Assembly (NCBI GenBank): GCA_029433265.1
Contig: JAQTHT010000001.1
Coordinates: forward strand, 1-64,000
Source of the DNA: Leuconostocaceae bacterium ESL0958
GTDB lineage: Bacteria > Bacillota > Bacilli > Lactobacillales > Lactobacillaceae
DNA: 64,000 bases
Direction of reading: 5' to 3'
Shown: one piece after another, positions 7,089-15,189 of the stretch
Layout: each line of letters starts with the position of its first letter
Position numbering within the stretch: position 1 is the first letter of the stretch
Notes under the pieces: model-generated
What the model saw: only the letters and a program-made list of their open reading frames with translations
The model's database searches: none
What the model was told of the DNA's origin: nothing
Made by a program: the position numbers and the translations under genes

Positions 7089-7938
7089 TCAAAAGAAAAA
7101 AATGGTGGTCAACAGCTTAGTTATTGTTCTTTTTCTTGGCTTCGTTGCTTTTTGTGTCAACTTGGCCAAGCATCCGCAAGGCCTGAATAAGCGCAATCAA
7201 CAGGACCAGTGGCAACGCATTCAAAAAGAAAGGGTGATTACCATTGGCCTGGATGATACTTTCGTTCCCATGGGTTTCCGGGATGCACAGGGAAAATTGG
7301 TCGGCTTTGATATTGATTTAGCAACGAAAGCATTTGCCCGTTATGGCATTAAGGTCAATTGGCAGCCAATTGACTGGTCAATGAAGGAAACGGAATTGAA
7401 TACCGGTAATATCGATGCCCTTTGGAATGGCTACACGAAGACACCAAGTCGGGCTAAGAAAGTGGCCTTTTCTGATGTCTATCACATGGCGACCCAAACG
7501 GTGGTGGTTAAAAAGAGTTCCGGCATCCGTTCCTTTGCCGATATGACGGGCAAGCGACTGGGACTGCAAACGGCTTCTTCTGGAGAACAGGAATTTAACG
7601 ACCAACCACAGGTCTTAAAGAACTATTTGAACAAGAAGCCGGTGGGCTATGATACCTTTGACAAGGCCTTCACGGACTTGAATGCCAACCGGATTGACGG
7701 TCTCTTAGTGGATGAGGATTACGCTCGCTACTATGTGGCCCACCAGGAAAATCCGGATGACTATGCCGTATTGGTTGGCAAGTTTCCACCATCTGCGGAT
7801 GTCGTCGGCTTCCGTAAATCAGACAAAGACTTGCGACAGGCTGTGAACAAAGCGTTGGCAGCATTGCGGCAGGATGGCGAACTACAGGCACTTGAAAACC
7901 AGTGGTTTGGTCCTAAAGGAAAACCAGAAACGCCTTAA
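7081..7938 (+). CDS. Amino-acid ABC transporter substrate-binding protein
   Basis: The 285-aa protein is a bacterial extracellular solute-binding protein of family 3. After an N-terminal membrane segment (about residues 9-26) comes VITIGLDDTFVPMGFRDAQG, then LVGFDIDLATKAFARYGIKV and DALWNGYTKTPSRAKKVAFS, all typical of amino-acid binding proteins. The only cysteine near the N-terminus follows FVAF, which is not a good lipobox, so it may be anchored by its membrane helix rather than by lipid. The start at 7081 has GAGG seven bases upstream; an ATG at 7030 would extend deep into the ATPase gene. Last gene of the operon. Confidence 0.9.
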   Translation: MVSQKKKMVVNSLVIVLFLGFVAFCVNLAKHPQGLNKRNQQDQWQRIQKERVITIGLDDTFVPMGFRDAQGKLVGFDIDLATKAFARYGIKVNWQPIDWSMKETELNTGNIDALWNGYTKTPSRAKKVAFSDVYHMATQTVVVKKSSGIRSFADMTGKRLGLQTASSGEQEFNDQPQVLKNYLNKKPVGYDTFDKAFTDLNANRIDGLLVDEDYARYYVAHQENPDDYAVLVGKFPPSADVVGFRKSDKDLRQAVNKALAALRQDGELQALENQWFGPKGKPETP

Positions 7939-7950
7939 GGCGTTTTTTAT
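7929..7950 (+). terminator. Terminator of the transporter operon
   Basis: AACGCC (7929-7934), TTAA loop, GGCGTT, then a T-run. The hairpin includes the stop codon of the binding-protein gene. Confidence 0.85.
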
Positions 7951-7965
7951 TTGTCCTCATTCAGG

Positions 7966-7980
7966 TAAGATACAGGTATG
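7966..7980 (+). promoter_or_regulatory. Possible -10 element adjoining the start codon of the M16 gene
   Basis: TAAGAT (7966-7971) ends six bases before the ATG at 7978. If this is the promoter, transcription would begin at or next to the start codon. No convincing -35 is present. Weak evidence alone; listed because murI, tsaE and rsgA show the same spacing. Confidence 0.3.
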
Positions 7981-9255
7981 GAAAAAGAAATAAAAAGAGG
8001 CGTACGCCTCATCATTGATCAAAACCAGGTTTTTCAGAGCACCGTGATTCGGGTGACTTTTGCGCGACCGAAGCAGACTGGGCAAGCGGCCAAACGGGCG
8101 TTACTGTCCTACCTGCTGGCTGTCTCCTCGCCCCGTTACCCGAATCAGCGGGCGGTAGCCCAAGAACTCTTGGGCTTGGCAGGAGCCAGCTATGACAGCC
8201 AGGTGCTCACCTATGGTTCCTTGGACCTGGTGACGTTGACGCTCCGCTTCGTTAAGCCGGGCTTGCTAGCAGATAGTGAGCAAATTGTGACCCAGGCGTT
8301 GGCCTTTCTAAATGAAATGATTTTTCATTATGACTGGCTTGCTGATGATCAAAGTGGCAATATTGAAGTGGAACGACAGAATTTAGAGCAGGCCATTTTA
8401 CGGCGACAAGAGGATAAGATGACCTGGGCGCTGGATTTAAGCCGTCCTTATACCTTTGTTTTGCCTGAACAGCAGACAAGTCATTTGGGGACGGTGGCGG
8501 AAGTAACAGCGCTAACAGCCGCTGACTTAGCAGCAAGCCATGCCCAACTTTTGCAAGAAGACCAAGTGACGGTAGCAGTGATTGGGGCGGTTGATGAGGC
8601 AGCGGTCGCTGCCGCCGTAGCGGCCTGGGATTGGCCGGCTGACCGACAGGTAGTCCCTTTCTCCTTTGCACTACCGGCTTTCAGTCAGCCCAGCCAGCAC
8701 CAGTTGGTCCAAGACCATCTGGCACAGGGGGTGCTGTTACAGCACTACCAGCTGCCGGACCGACCGGCTGCTTGGACGCCCTTACAGATGCAGGCGGTAG
8801 CAGCCATTGCCAACGAAGTTTTTGGTGGTGGGCCAGCTAGTCGGCTCTTTACCGAGGTCCGAGAGCGGGCCGGACTGGCCTACCAGGCCGCTTCCTTCTA
8901 TCAGCGGGACTTGGGGTTAATCACCGTATTGATTGGCACGGGCGCTGATTCATTGCGGCAGGCACGGACAGCGGTAGCCGAACAGCTCGCCTTCTTGCAA
9001 AGTGACGCCTTAACCGAAGCGGCGGTAACAGAAGCAAAACAGTCAGTGATGAATCGCTACCAAATTCGCCTTGATCAGCCCAGTTTTCGGACGCTATCTA
9101 TGACCGTCAAGGCGCTAACGGGCCAGCATTGGACTGACGAAGCCTATGTGGCGGCGCTAGCGGCTGTTTCACAGGAGGAAGTGCGGGCATTCTTTGCCGA
9201 ATTAACCTTGCAAACAGACTTTATTTTGACCCCGAAGGAGCTAGCCCATGACTGA
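7978..9255 (+). CDS. ymfF: M16 family peptidase-like protein, inactive-type subunit (YmfF-like)
   Basis: The 425-aa protein has the two-domain layout of M16 metallopeptidases, with the C-terminal landmark ANEVFGGGPASRLFTEVRER followed by GLAY, but lacks the zinc motif HxxEH in the N-terminal half. In Bacillus the equivalent pair ymfF-ymfH lies upstream of rodZ-pgsA-recA, as here. In such pairs one subunit is catalytic and the other is not; this looks like the non-catalytic one. The start codon has only a weak AGG one base away, so the ATG choice rests on a possible -10 six bases upstream and on family length. It overlaps the next gene by 8 bases. Confidence 0.88.
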   Translation: MEKEIKRGVRLIIDQNQVFQSTVIRVTFARPKQTGQAAKRALLSYLLAVSSPRYPNQRAVAQELLGLAGASYDSQVLTYGSLDLVTLTLRFVKPGLLADSEQIVTQALAFLNEMIFHYDWLADDQSGNIEVERQNLEQAILRRQEDKMTWALDLSRPYTFVLPEQQTSHLGTVAEVTALTAADLAASHAQLLQEDQVTVAVIGAVDEAAVAAAVAAWDWPADRQVVPFSFALPAFSQPSQHQLVQDHLAQGVLLQHYQLPDRPAAWTPLQMQAVAAIANEVFGGGPASRLFTEVRERAGLAYQAASFYQRDLGLITVLIGTGADSLRQARTAVAEQLAFLQSDALTEAAVTEAKQSVMNRYQIRLDQPSFRTLSMTVKALTGQHWTDEAYVAALAAVSQEEVRAFFAELTLQTDFILTPKELAHD

Positions 9256-10495
9256 AGCAATGCAGACTTATCAAACAGCGGACGGCTTAACCGTCCACTT
9301 AGTCAAGAAGCCAGGTTTTCATCAGACAGTGGCCGCCCTGTCAACTGCCTTTGGGGCCGAAACGCGGGCCTTTGAATTGGCCGGCAAGCACTATGACATC
9401 CCATCTGGGACCGCTCATTTTTTCGAACATAAGCTATTTGATAAAAAAGAGGGCGATGCCCTGAATCGTTTTAACGCGCTGGGAGCGGATGCCAACGCCT
9501 TTACGAGTCAACAGCAAACGACCTACTACTTTACGGCGACCAGCCGAGTGGCTGAAAACTTAGCCTGGTTGCTAACCTTTGTCCAAACACCTTATTTTAC
9601 GGCGGACAAAGTGGCCCGCGAACGGCCAATCATTGCCCAAGAAATTGATTTGTACCGTGATGATCCTGCCTTTGCCCTTTACCAGGGGGCGCTGGGGCAG
9701 CTCTACCCAGGCTCAGCGCAGGCCGACGACATTGCGGGCGACCGAGCTAGTTTGGCTGAAATTACTGCTGAATTACTGACGGTGCTGCACCAAGTCTTCT
9801 ATCAACCTCGCCAACTTGTCTTGACAGTGGTGGGGAACTTTGACGAAGCGGCGGTCCGGAAGGTGATTGCACAGACGCAGGCGAGCTTGAGCCGACCGGC
9901 ACAGGATTATGACTTATTGCCGGAGCCGCTTGCGGCTATTGAAGAATCGGTGCAGGCGTTATCTTTGCCTGTTCAAAACAGTAAGGCCATTTTTTCTATT
10001 CGCCTCGATCCCCTGGAAGATATACAACCGGCCGCCCTTATTCAACAGGCACTGGCGGGGGAGTTAGCTTTGGACCTGCTTTTCGGGGAACAAAGTGACT
10101 GGTATCAGACTCAGTATGAAGCTGGTATTTTGACAGATGAGTTTGATTACGAATACTGTGTTGAACCGAATTACCACTACTACCTGTTCTTTGTAGCAGG
10201 GGAAGCGTTGTCAGCTGCTAAGGCGGCCATTACGGCCAGGCTGCAGGAGGCAATGGTGGTATTGGCCGGGGATCAGGCTGAACTGACCTTGTTACAGCAG
10301 GCAGCAGCAGGGGAGCAGCTGATGATTGGTGATCAATTAGAACGGATCGCGGTTGACGCAGACTTAGTCTTGTACGGCTATTCTTACTTTGATAAAATGA
10401 AGACGTTAGCAAGCTTATCACAGCAGGCTGTATTAGCCGCCGGCGCCAAGATGTTTTCGAGTCCGGCGGTCAATCAAATTCAAATTCAGAAATAG
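9248..10495 (+). CDS. ymfH: M16 family zinc peptidase, catalytic-type subunit (YmfH-like)
   Basis: The 415-aa protein has the inverted zinc motif HFFEH (residues 57-61) and the third metal ligand candidate E132 in QEIDLYRDDP, about 75 residues later, as in active M16 peptidases. GTAHFFEHKLFDKKEGDALN is typical of the YmfH branch. The natural substrate is not known for this branch. Its start overlaps the stop of the preceding homologue by 8 bases, so the two are probably made in equal amounts and may form a heterodimer. rodZ follows 12 bases later. Confidence 0.92.
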   Translation: MTEAMQTYQTADGLTVHLVKKPGFHQTVAALSTAFGAETRAFELAGKHYDIPSGTAHFFEHKLFDKKEGDALNRFNALGADANAFTSQQQTTYYFTATSRVAENLAWLLTFVQTPYFTADKVARERPIIAQEIDLYRDDPAFALYQGALGQLYPGSAQADDIAGDRASLAEITAELLTVLHQVFYQPRQLVLTVVGNFDEAAVRKVIAQTQASLSRPAQDYDLLPEPLAAIEESVQALSLPVQNSKAIFSIRLDPLEDIQPAALIQQALAGELALDLLFGEQSDWYQTQYEAGILTDEFDYEYCVEPNYHYYLFFVAGEALSAAKAAITARLQEAMVVLAGDQAELTLLQQAAAGEQLMIGDQLERIAVDADLVLYGYSYFDKMKTLASLSQQAVLAAGAKMFSSPAVNQIQIQK

Positions 10496-10507
10496 GAAGA
10501 CTAAATC

Positions 10508-11359
10508 GTGCATTTTAGTGAAGAACTTCGCCAAGAGTTAAAAGAAACCAGGGTTGCGCAAAAGCTGACCCTAGCCCAAGTGGCCGAAACAACTAAAATT
10601 AAGGAAGATTACCTGCGGGCCATTGAAGAGGGGGATGAACAAGCCCTGCCATCTCCTTTTTACACGCGGGCTTTTGCTAAGAAATATGCGGCTTTATTGG
10701 GCCTCCATCCAGCTGAACTCTTCGATCAGGAAGCTTTCGATCCTTACTTGTTGACGGATTTATCAACGGCTCATCGGGATGAAGACGGCGTGGTCCGAGC
10801 TGGCGTGAACCAGACGGCGACATTTAAAAGTCGCTTTCAAGGCTGGATTGTCAAAATCTGGGCGCTGATTATTGTCTTGGTCCTCATTTTGCTGGCTTGG
10901 TTCTTGATTACTCGCATGAATGCTGGCTCAAATAATAGTAGTAGCCAACAGTCTAGCCAGAGCCTGGAATATTCTTCCACCGCTGTGAGCCAGTCTAGTA
11001 GCGCGAAGAAGGCCAGCTTCCAGCTAAATGAGGGACAGGTGAACCAGGGACAAAAGACGACAACCTTCAATACGACGGGCAGCCAAAATCAAGTTCACCA
11101 CTTCGTGGTCAAGGGACAAGATGGTGGCAGCACGGTTAAGATTACGGATGCCACTGGTAAGGAACTTTTCAACGCTTGGGTGAATAAGGACGAAGAAAAG
11201 AGTGTTGATTTGCCAGCCAACGTCGCCAATATCAGTATTGCCCTCAGTCAGGTCAGTCATGCGTCGATGACGGTCAATAATAGTCATCTCGACTTAAAAA
11301 ACCTGCCAACCAATCCAGCGGCAACTAACTGGACGGTTATGATGAACTTTAATAAGTGA
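10508..11359 (+). CDS. rodZ: RodZ-like helix-turn-helix membrane protein
   Basis: RodZ connects MreB to the membrane and supports rod shape. The 283-aa protein has an N-terminal Cro/RodZ helix-turn-helix (about residues 1-75, with LTLAQVAETTKIKEDYLRAI), one membrane segment (about 114-136), a Ser/Gln-rich external linker (140-170) and a C-terminal beta domain of the DUF4115 type (about 185-283). The start is GTG with AGGAAGA eight bases upstream. It follows the M16 pair and precedes pgsA, the same order as ymfM in Bacillus. Members in cocci and short rods also keep this gene. Confidence 0.9.
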   Translation: MHFSEELRQELKETRVAQKLTLAQVAETTKIKEDYLRAIEEGDEQALPSPFYTRAFAKKYAALLGLHPAELFDQEAFDPYLLTDLSTAHRDEDGVVRAGVNQTATFKSRFQGWIVKIWALIIVLVLILLAWFLITRMNAGSNNSSSQQSSQSLEYSSTAVSQSSSAKKASFQLNEGQVNQGQKTTTFNTTGSQNQVHHFVVKGQDGGSTVKITDATGKELFNAWVNKDEEKSVDLPANVANISIALSQVSHASMTVNNSHLDLKNLPTNPAATNWTVMMNFNK

Positions 11360-11367
11360 GCGAACCC

Positions 11368-11952
11368 ATGAATGTACCGAATCAATTAACTGTTTTCCGC
11401 ATTATCTTAATTCCAGTCTTTATCTTGACGTTGATCTTACCAGACGCCACGGTGGGGACTTGGGCTAATGCAACAACCTTCTTACCCTGGTCCTGGGTAG
11501 CCGCTGCGATTATCTTTGCCCTGGCTTGTCTGACAGACTTTTTGGACGGGCAGATTGCCCGCCGTCAGCAGTTGGTGACAAACTTTGGAAAATTTTTCGA
11601 TCCGTTGGCAGATAAATTACTAGTGCTAACGGCGCTAATTTACCTGACATCTCTTGATCAGGTGCCCGCTTGGATGACGGTGGTCATCGTGATTCGTGAA
11701 TTGGCGGTCACAGGTTTGCGGACCCTGATTGTCGAGAATAATGGCAAAGTGCTGGCGGCTGCTTGGCCGGGTAAAATCAAGACCTTTTCCCAGATGTTTG
11801 CCATTTTCTTTCTCTACCTCAAGGACTGGCCTTTCGTAGACTGGTCCTTCTCAGTGGGGATGACTTTGCTTTACATCGCCGTCATTTTTACTGTTTATTC
11901 TGGTTTCGACTATTTCTGGCAAAATCGGGATGTTTTTTCAGACGGATTATAA
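11368..11952 (+). CDS. pgsA: CDP-diacylglycerol-glycerol-3-phosphate 3-phosphatidyltransferase PgsA
   Basis: PgsA makes phosphatidylglycerol-phosphate, the precursor of phosphatidylglycerol and cardiolipin, in the membrane. The 194-aa protein has the CDP-alcohol phosphotransferase signature, with DGQIAR at the start and DPLADK at the end, and about four or five membrane segments. MNVPNQLTVFRIILIPVF is the usual N-terminus, so the ATG at 11368 is favoured over a GTG at 11356 that overlaps the rodZ stop. In many Firmicutes cinA lies between pgsA and recA; here it does not. Confidence 0.95.
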   Translation: MNVPNQLTVFRIILIPVFILTLILPDATVGTWANATTFLPWSWVAAAIIFALACLTDFLDGQIARRQQLVTNFGKFFDPLADKLLVLTALIYLTSLDQVPAWMTVVIVIRELAVTGLRTLIVENNGKVLAAAWPGKIKTFSQMFAIFFLYLKDWPFVDWSFSVGMTLLYIAVIFTVYSGFDYFWQNRDVFSDGL

Positions 11953-11972
11953 GCGCTTGGAGCGCTTTTTTT
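11951..11972 (+). terminator. Terminator after pgsA
   Basis: AAGCGCT, TGG loop, AGCGCTT, then a T-run. It overlaps the last bases of the pgsA stop codon region and separates that operon from recA. Confidence 0.85.
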
Positions 11973-11997
11973 GTTGGATGAAATAAAGCAGGGACTT

Positions 11998-12011
11998 CGA
12001 ACAAATGTTCG
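11998..12011. promoter_or_regulatory. SOS box (LexA/DinR operator) upstream of recA
   Basis: CGAACAAATGTTCG matches the Gram-positive consensus CGAAC-N4-GTTCG perfectly. It ends 8 bases before the candidate recA -35. It implies LexA control of recA in the DNA damage response. I saw no other perfect copy in the window. Confidence 0.9.
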
Positions 12012-12019
12012 TTTTTCTG

Positions 12020-12048
12020 TTGCTTTTTCAAGGGAAAATCCGTAAACT
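12020..12048 (+). promoter_or_regulatory. recA promoter
   Basis: TTGCTT (12020-12025), 17 bases, TAAACT (12043-12048). The start codon is 27 bases after the -10. Confidence 0.7.
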
Positions 12049-12075
12049 AAACAATAGAGATTGAAGGAGTAGAAC

Positions 12076-13221
12076 ATGGTTGCAAAAAAAGCCAGTGACA
12101 ACAAAGACACGAAGGCCACGGGCCGCCAGGCGGCGCTTAACGAAGCCTTAAAGAAAATTGAAAAGAATTTTGGGAAGGGCTCTATCATGACCCTGGGGGA
12201 CAACCAAACAACCCAGGTCGCCACTTCCCCAACCGGATCAGTCAAGCTGGATGTTGCGCTCGGTGTTGGCGGCTATCCAAAGGGCCGGATCATCGAAGTC
12301 TATGGACCAGAATCATCTGGTAAGACGACGATTGCCTTACATGCGGTGGCTGAAATTCAAAAGAACGGTGGTACGGCTGCTTACATTGATGCCGAAAACG
12401 CTTTGGACGTGAAATATGCCGAAAACCTAGGGGTTAAAAAGGATGAATTGCTGCTGTCCCAGCCAGATACTGGGGAGCAAGGGTTGGAAATTGCGGATGC
12501 CTTGGTCCAATCTGGTGCCGTGGATATGATTGTCGTGGATTCAGTTGCGGCGCTGGTGCCTCGAGTTGAAATTGAAGGGGAGATGGGTGATGCCCATGTC
12601 GGCCTGCAAGCGCGGTTGATGTCCCAGGCGCTACGGAAGCTAGCGGGGACCTTGAACCGGACGGGCACGATTGCTATCTTTATCAACCAAATTCGTGAAA
12701 AAGTCGGTGTGATGTTCGGTAATCCGGAAACGACGCCGGGTGGTCGCGCCCTGAAGTTCTATTCAACGGTTCGTTTAGAGGTTCGTCGCTCCACCCAGAT
12801 TAAGGACGGTACTGATGTAACCGGAAACTTGACTAAGGTCAAGGTCGTCAAGAACAAGGTGGCGCCACCATTCCGGACGGCGGAAGTCGACATTATGTAC
12901 GGTAAAGGGATTTCACAAACTGGTGAAATTTTGGATCTGGCGGTGGAGCAGGACATCGTTGATAAAGCCGGCGCTTGGTATGCTTACCAGGGTGAACGGA
13001 TTGGCCAGGGTCGTGAAAAGGCCAAGGACTATTTGGACGATCCTGAACATGAAGCGCTGCGGGCGGACATTTACCAGCAGGTGCGGAATGCTTATGGCAT
13101 TGGCGATCAAGCGCCTGCATCCGACAACGATGCAGCTGCAGCTGATGGTACAAAAAAAGAAACAGAAGCGCAGGCCAATCAAGACGGCAGTGATGGGTTG
13201 ACGGACGAACCAATCATCTAA
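12076..13221 (+). CDS. recA: Recombinase RecA
   Basis: RecA forms the ATP-dependent filament for homologous recombination and activates LexA self-cleavage. The 381-aa protein has Walker [10 protein letters not shown], the conserved [21 protein letters not shown] (Walker B region), loop 2 [20 protein letters not shown], and an acidic, Ala/Gln-rich C-terminal tail (about residues 340-381) that varies among species. IDAENALD has N where E. coli has H, as is common in Lactobacillales. AAGGAG lies seven bases before the ATG. It is transcribed alone, from a promoter with an SOS box, and ends at a strong terminator. Confidence 0.98.
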   Translation: MVAKKASDNKDTKATGRQAALNEALKKIEKNFGKGSIMTLGDNQTTQVATSPTGSVKLDVALGVGGYPKGRIIEVYGPESSGKTTIALHAVAEIQKNGGTAAYIDAENALDVKYAENLGVKKDELLLSQPDTGEQGLEIADALVQSGAVDMIVVDSVAALVPRVEIEGEMGDAHVGLQARLMSQALRKLAGTLNRTGTIAIFINQIREKVGVMFGNPETTPGGRALKFYSTVRLEVRRSTQIKDGTDVTGNLTKVKVVKNKVAPPFRTAEVDIMYGKGISQTGEILDLAVEQDIVDKAGAWYAYQGERIGQGREKAKDYLDDPEHEALRADIYQQVRNAYGIGDQAPASDNDAAAADGTKKETEAQANQDGSDGLTDEPII

Positions 13222-13243
13222 GTTGTGACTGACCTAATTTGTG

Positions 13244-13271
13244 AAAAAGGCGTTGTAAACGCCTTTTTTTT
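13244..13271 (+). terminator. recA terminator
   Basis: AAAAAGGCGTT, GTA loop, AACGCCTTTTT with extended T-run. Confidence 0.9.
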
Positions 13272-13367
13272 GTTACAATGGTGGTGTCTCATTTGTCTTT
13301 TTTAAAAGTCGGGACGTTTTTTGTTGTTGATTATCAATCTTTTGCACTTGAATGGGAGAAAGACACC

Positions 13368-14264
13368 ATGCAAAGATCGAACCGGAGGCTGGTATGGACC
13401 GGCCTCGTTGTCGCTGCAGCAGCTGGCTTACTGACCCTCGCTTACCAGCATCGGGACCAAAGTAGCGCCAAGGAACCCGTGACGGCGGTTGGCTCCACGG
13501 CGTTACAGCCACTGGTCGAAGCCGCTGGAGAAGATTTTCAAAAGAACCATGCCGGTACTTTTGTTAATGTCCAAGGAGGCGGGACCGGAACGGGCCTGTC
13601 CCAGGTGGCCCAAGGCGCAGTTAGCATTGGGGACTCGGACTTGTTCGCCGAAGAGAAGAAGGGTATTGATCCGTCCGAACTCGTTGATCATAAGATTGCG
13701 GTTGTGGGCATTACCCCGATTTTGAACAAGGAAGCAGGCGTTAGCAATTTGTCGCTGTCAGATTTGACCAAAATTTTCACTGGCAAAATCACCAACTGGA
13801 AAGAAGTCGGTGGTGCTGATCAGAAGATCGTCTTGGTCAATCGTGCTGCTGGTTCTGGTACGAGAGCAGCCTTTGAAAAGTGGGCGATGGGCGGTCAAAA
13901 GTCCAAGGCTTCCCAGGAGCAGGATTCTTCTGGTATGGTGAAATCCATTGTGAAGTCGACGCCAGGGGCTATTTCCTACGTCTCCTTCGCCTACGCGGAT
14001 GCTGACCTGATGACCCCAACGATTGACGGGGTCAAGCCAACTGATGCTGCGGTCGCAACTGGCCGTTACCCAATTTGGTCTTATGAACATATGTATACGA
14101 AGGGCCAAGCCCAAGGGGATACGAAAAAGTTTCTAGATTATATGTACTCAGAACGGGTGCAGCAGACCCTGGTACCAAAATTGGGATACATCTCGATTCA
14201 TGATATGAAAATCAATCGTGATCGAGACGGGCACGTGACGCAGCTTTCAGCAACAGGTGAATAA
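13368..14264 (+). CDS. pstS: Phosphate ABC transporter substrate-binding protein PstS
   Basis: PstS captures phosphate outside the membrane for the PstCAB transporter. The 298-aa protein shows the family phosphate-binding stretches TAVGSTALQPLVEAAG, VQGGGTGTGLSQVAQGAVSI, KIFTGKITNWKEVGG and NRAAGSGTRAAFEKW. It has an N-terminal membrane segment (about residues 9-25) but no cysteine, so it is not a lipoprotein; most Gram-positive PstS proteins are. GGGAG sits nine bases before the ATG at 13368; an earlier in-frame start would add 30 residues unlike the family. First gene of pstS-C-A-B-B-phoU. I did not see a clear Pho box upstream. Confidence 0.93.
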   Translation: MQRSNRRLVWTGLVVAAAAGLLTLAYQHRDQSSAKEPVTAVGSTALQPLVEAAGEDFQKNHAGTFVNVQGGGTGTGLSQVAQGAVSIGDSDLFAEEKKGIDPSELVDHKIAVVGITPILNKEAGVSNLSLSDLTKIFTGKITNWKEVGGADQKIVLVNRAAGSGTRAAFEKWAMGGQKSKASQEQDSSGMVKSIVKSTPGAISYVSFAYADADLMTPTIDGVKPTDAAVATGRYPIWSYEHMYTKGQAQGDTKKFLDYMYSERVQQTLVPKLGYISIHDMKINRDRDGHVTQLSATGE

Positions 14265-14265
14265 G

Positions 14266-15189
14266 ATGGATTTGATTACTGAAAAACTTAAAAGAACGTC
14301 GCAGTCAACGAAGCAGGATCGAATCGGTAAAGCCGTTTCTTTCTGTGCGTTGGCCTTGATTACCCTTATTGTTGTATTAATTTTTGCCTTTGTCCTGTCC
14401 AAGGGACTGGCTACTTTCTTTCAGAACGGGGTCACCTTCAAGGACTTCTTCTTGTCCAACGTTTGGAATCCCGGCTCTGTTAATCCGGCAACAGGTCGGC
14501 CCCAGGTGGGCGCCTTGCCAATGATTGCGGGCTCCCTCCTGGTGACTTTTTTGGCCGCCATTGTGGCAACCCCTTTTGCCATCGGTACTGCGCTCTTTAT
14601 GACGGAAATTGCGCAAAAGCGTGGTGCTAAAATCATGCAGCCTGTGATTGAGCTACTGGTTGGCATTCCTTCCGTTGTGTACGGCTTTATTGGCTTGAAC
14701 GTTGTGGTACCGGCCATTCGGCATTTCTTTGGTGGCACTGGCTTTGGTATTTTGGCCGGCACGATTGTTCTCTTTGTCATGATTTTGCCAACGGTGACGT
14801 CTATGACGGTTGATACGTTAAAATCGGTGCCCCGGCACTACCGTGAGTCTGCGCTAGCCATTGGGGCTACCCGCTGGCAAATGATTTACAAGGTGGTTTT
14901 GCGTTCAGCCACGCCCGGTATTTTGACAGCCATCGTCTTTGGTATGTCCCGGGCTTTCGGGGAGGCCTTGGCCGTTCAAATGGTGATCGGGAATGCGGCT
15001 TTAATGCCAGGATCGCTGATTGAGCCTTCTTCCACTTTGACCTCTGTCTTGACGATGGGGATTGGGAACACCGTCTTGGGCTCCTTACAAAACAACGCTT
15101 TGTGGACGCTGGCCATGATTTTGCTACTCATGTCCTTAGTCTTCAACCTGTTAATTCGCTTGATCGGACGTAAAGGAGAGCTGAAGTAA
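14266..15189 (+). CDS. pstC: Phosphate ABC transporter permease PstC
   Basis: PstC is one of two membrane subunits of the high-affinity phosphate transporter. The 307-aa protein has about six membrane segments and the motif HYRESALAIGATRWQMIYKV, which is the EAA loop for contact with PstB. The N-terminal segment FALVLSKGLATFF-like and a periplasm-facing loop with SNVWNPGSVNPATGRPQVG are typical of the PstC branch. The ATG at 14266 follows an AGGTGA; a GTG three codons earlier overlaps the pstS stop and is less likely. The stop overlaps the pstA start (TAATG). Confidence 0.95.
   Translation: MDLITEKLKRTSQSTKQDRIGKAVSFCALALITLIVVLIFAFVLSKGLATFFQNGVTFKDFFLSNVWNPGSVNPATGRPQVGALPMIAGSLLVTFLAAIVATPFAIGTALFMTEIAQKRGAKIMQPVIELLVGIPSVVYGFIGLNVVVPAIRHFFGGTGFGILAGTIVLFVMILPTVTSMTVDTLKSVPRHYRESALAIGATRWQMIYKVVLRSATPGILTAIVFGMSRAFGEALAVQMVIGNAALMPGSLIEPSSTLTSVLTMGIGNTVLGSLQNNALWTLAMILLLMSLVFNLLIRLIGRKGELK

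Noticed and set aside
12893-13213. Several overlapping open frames of 79-106 residues at the 3' end of recA
   Set aside because: All are shadows of the GC-rich codon pattern of the recA tail; none has a ribosome site.
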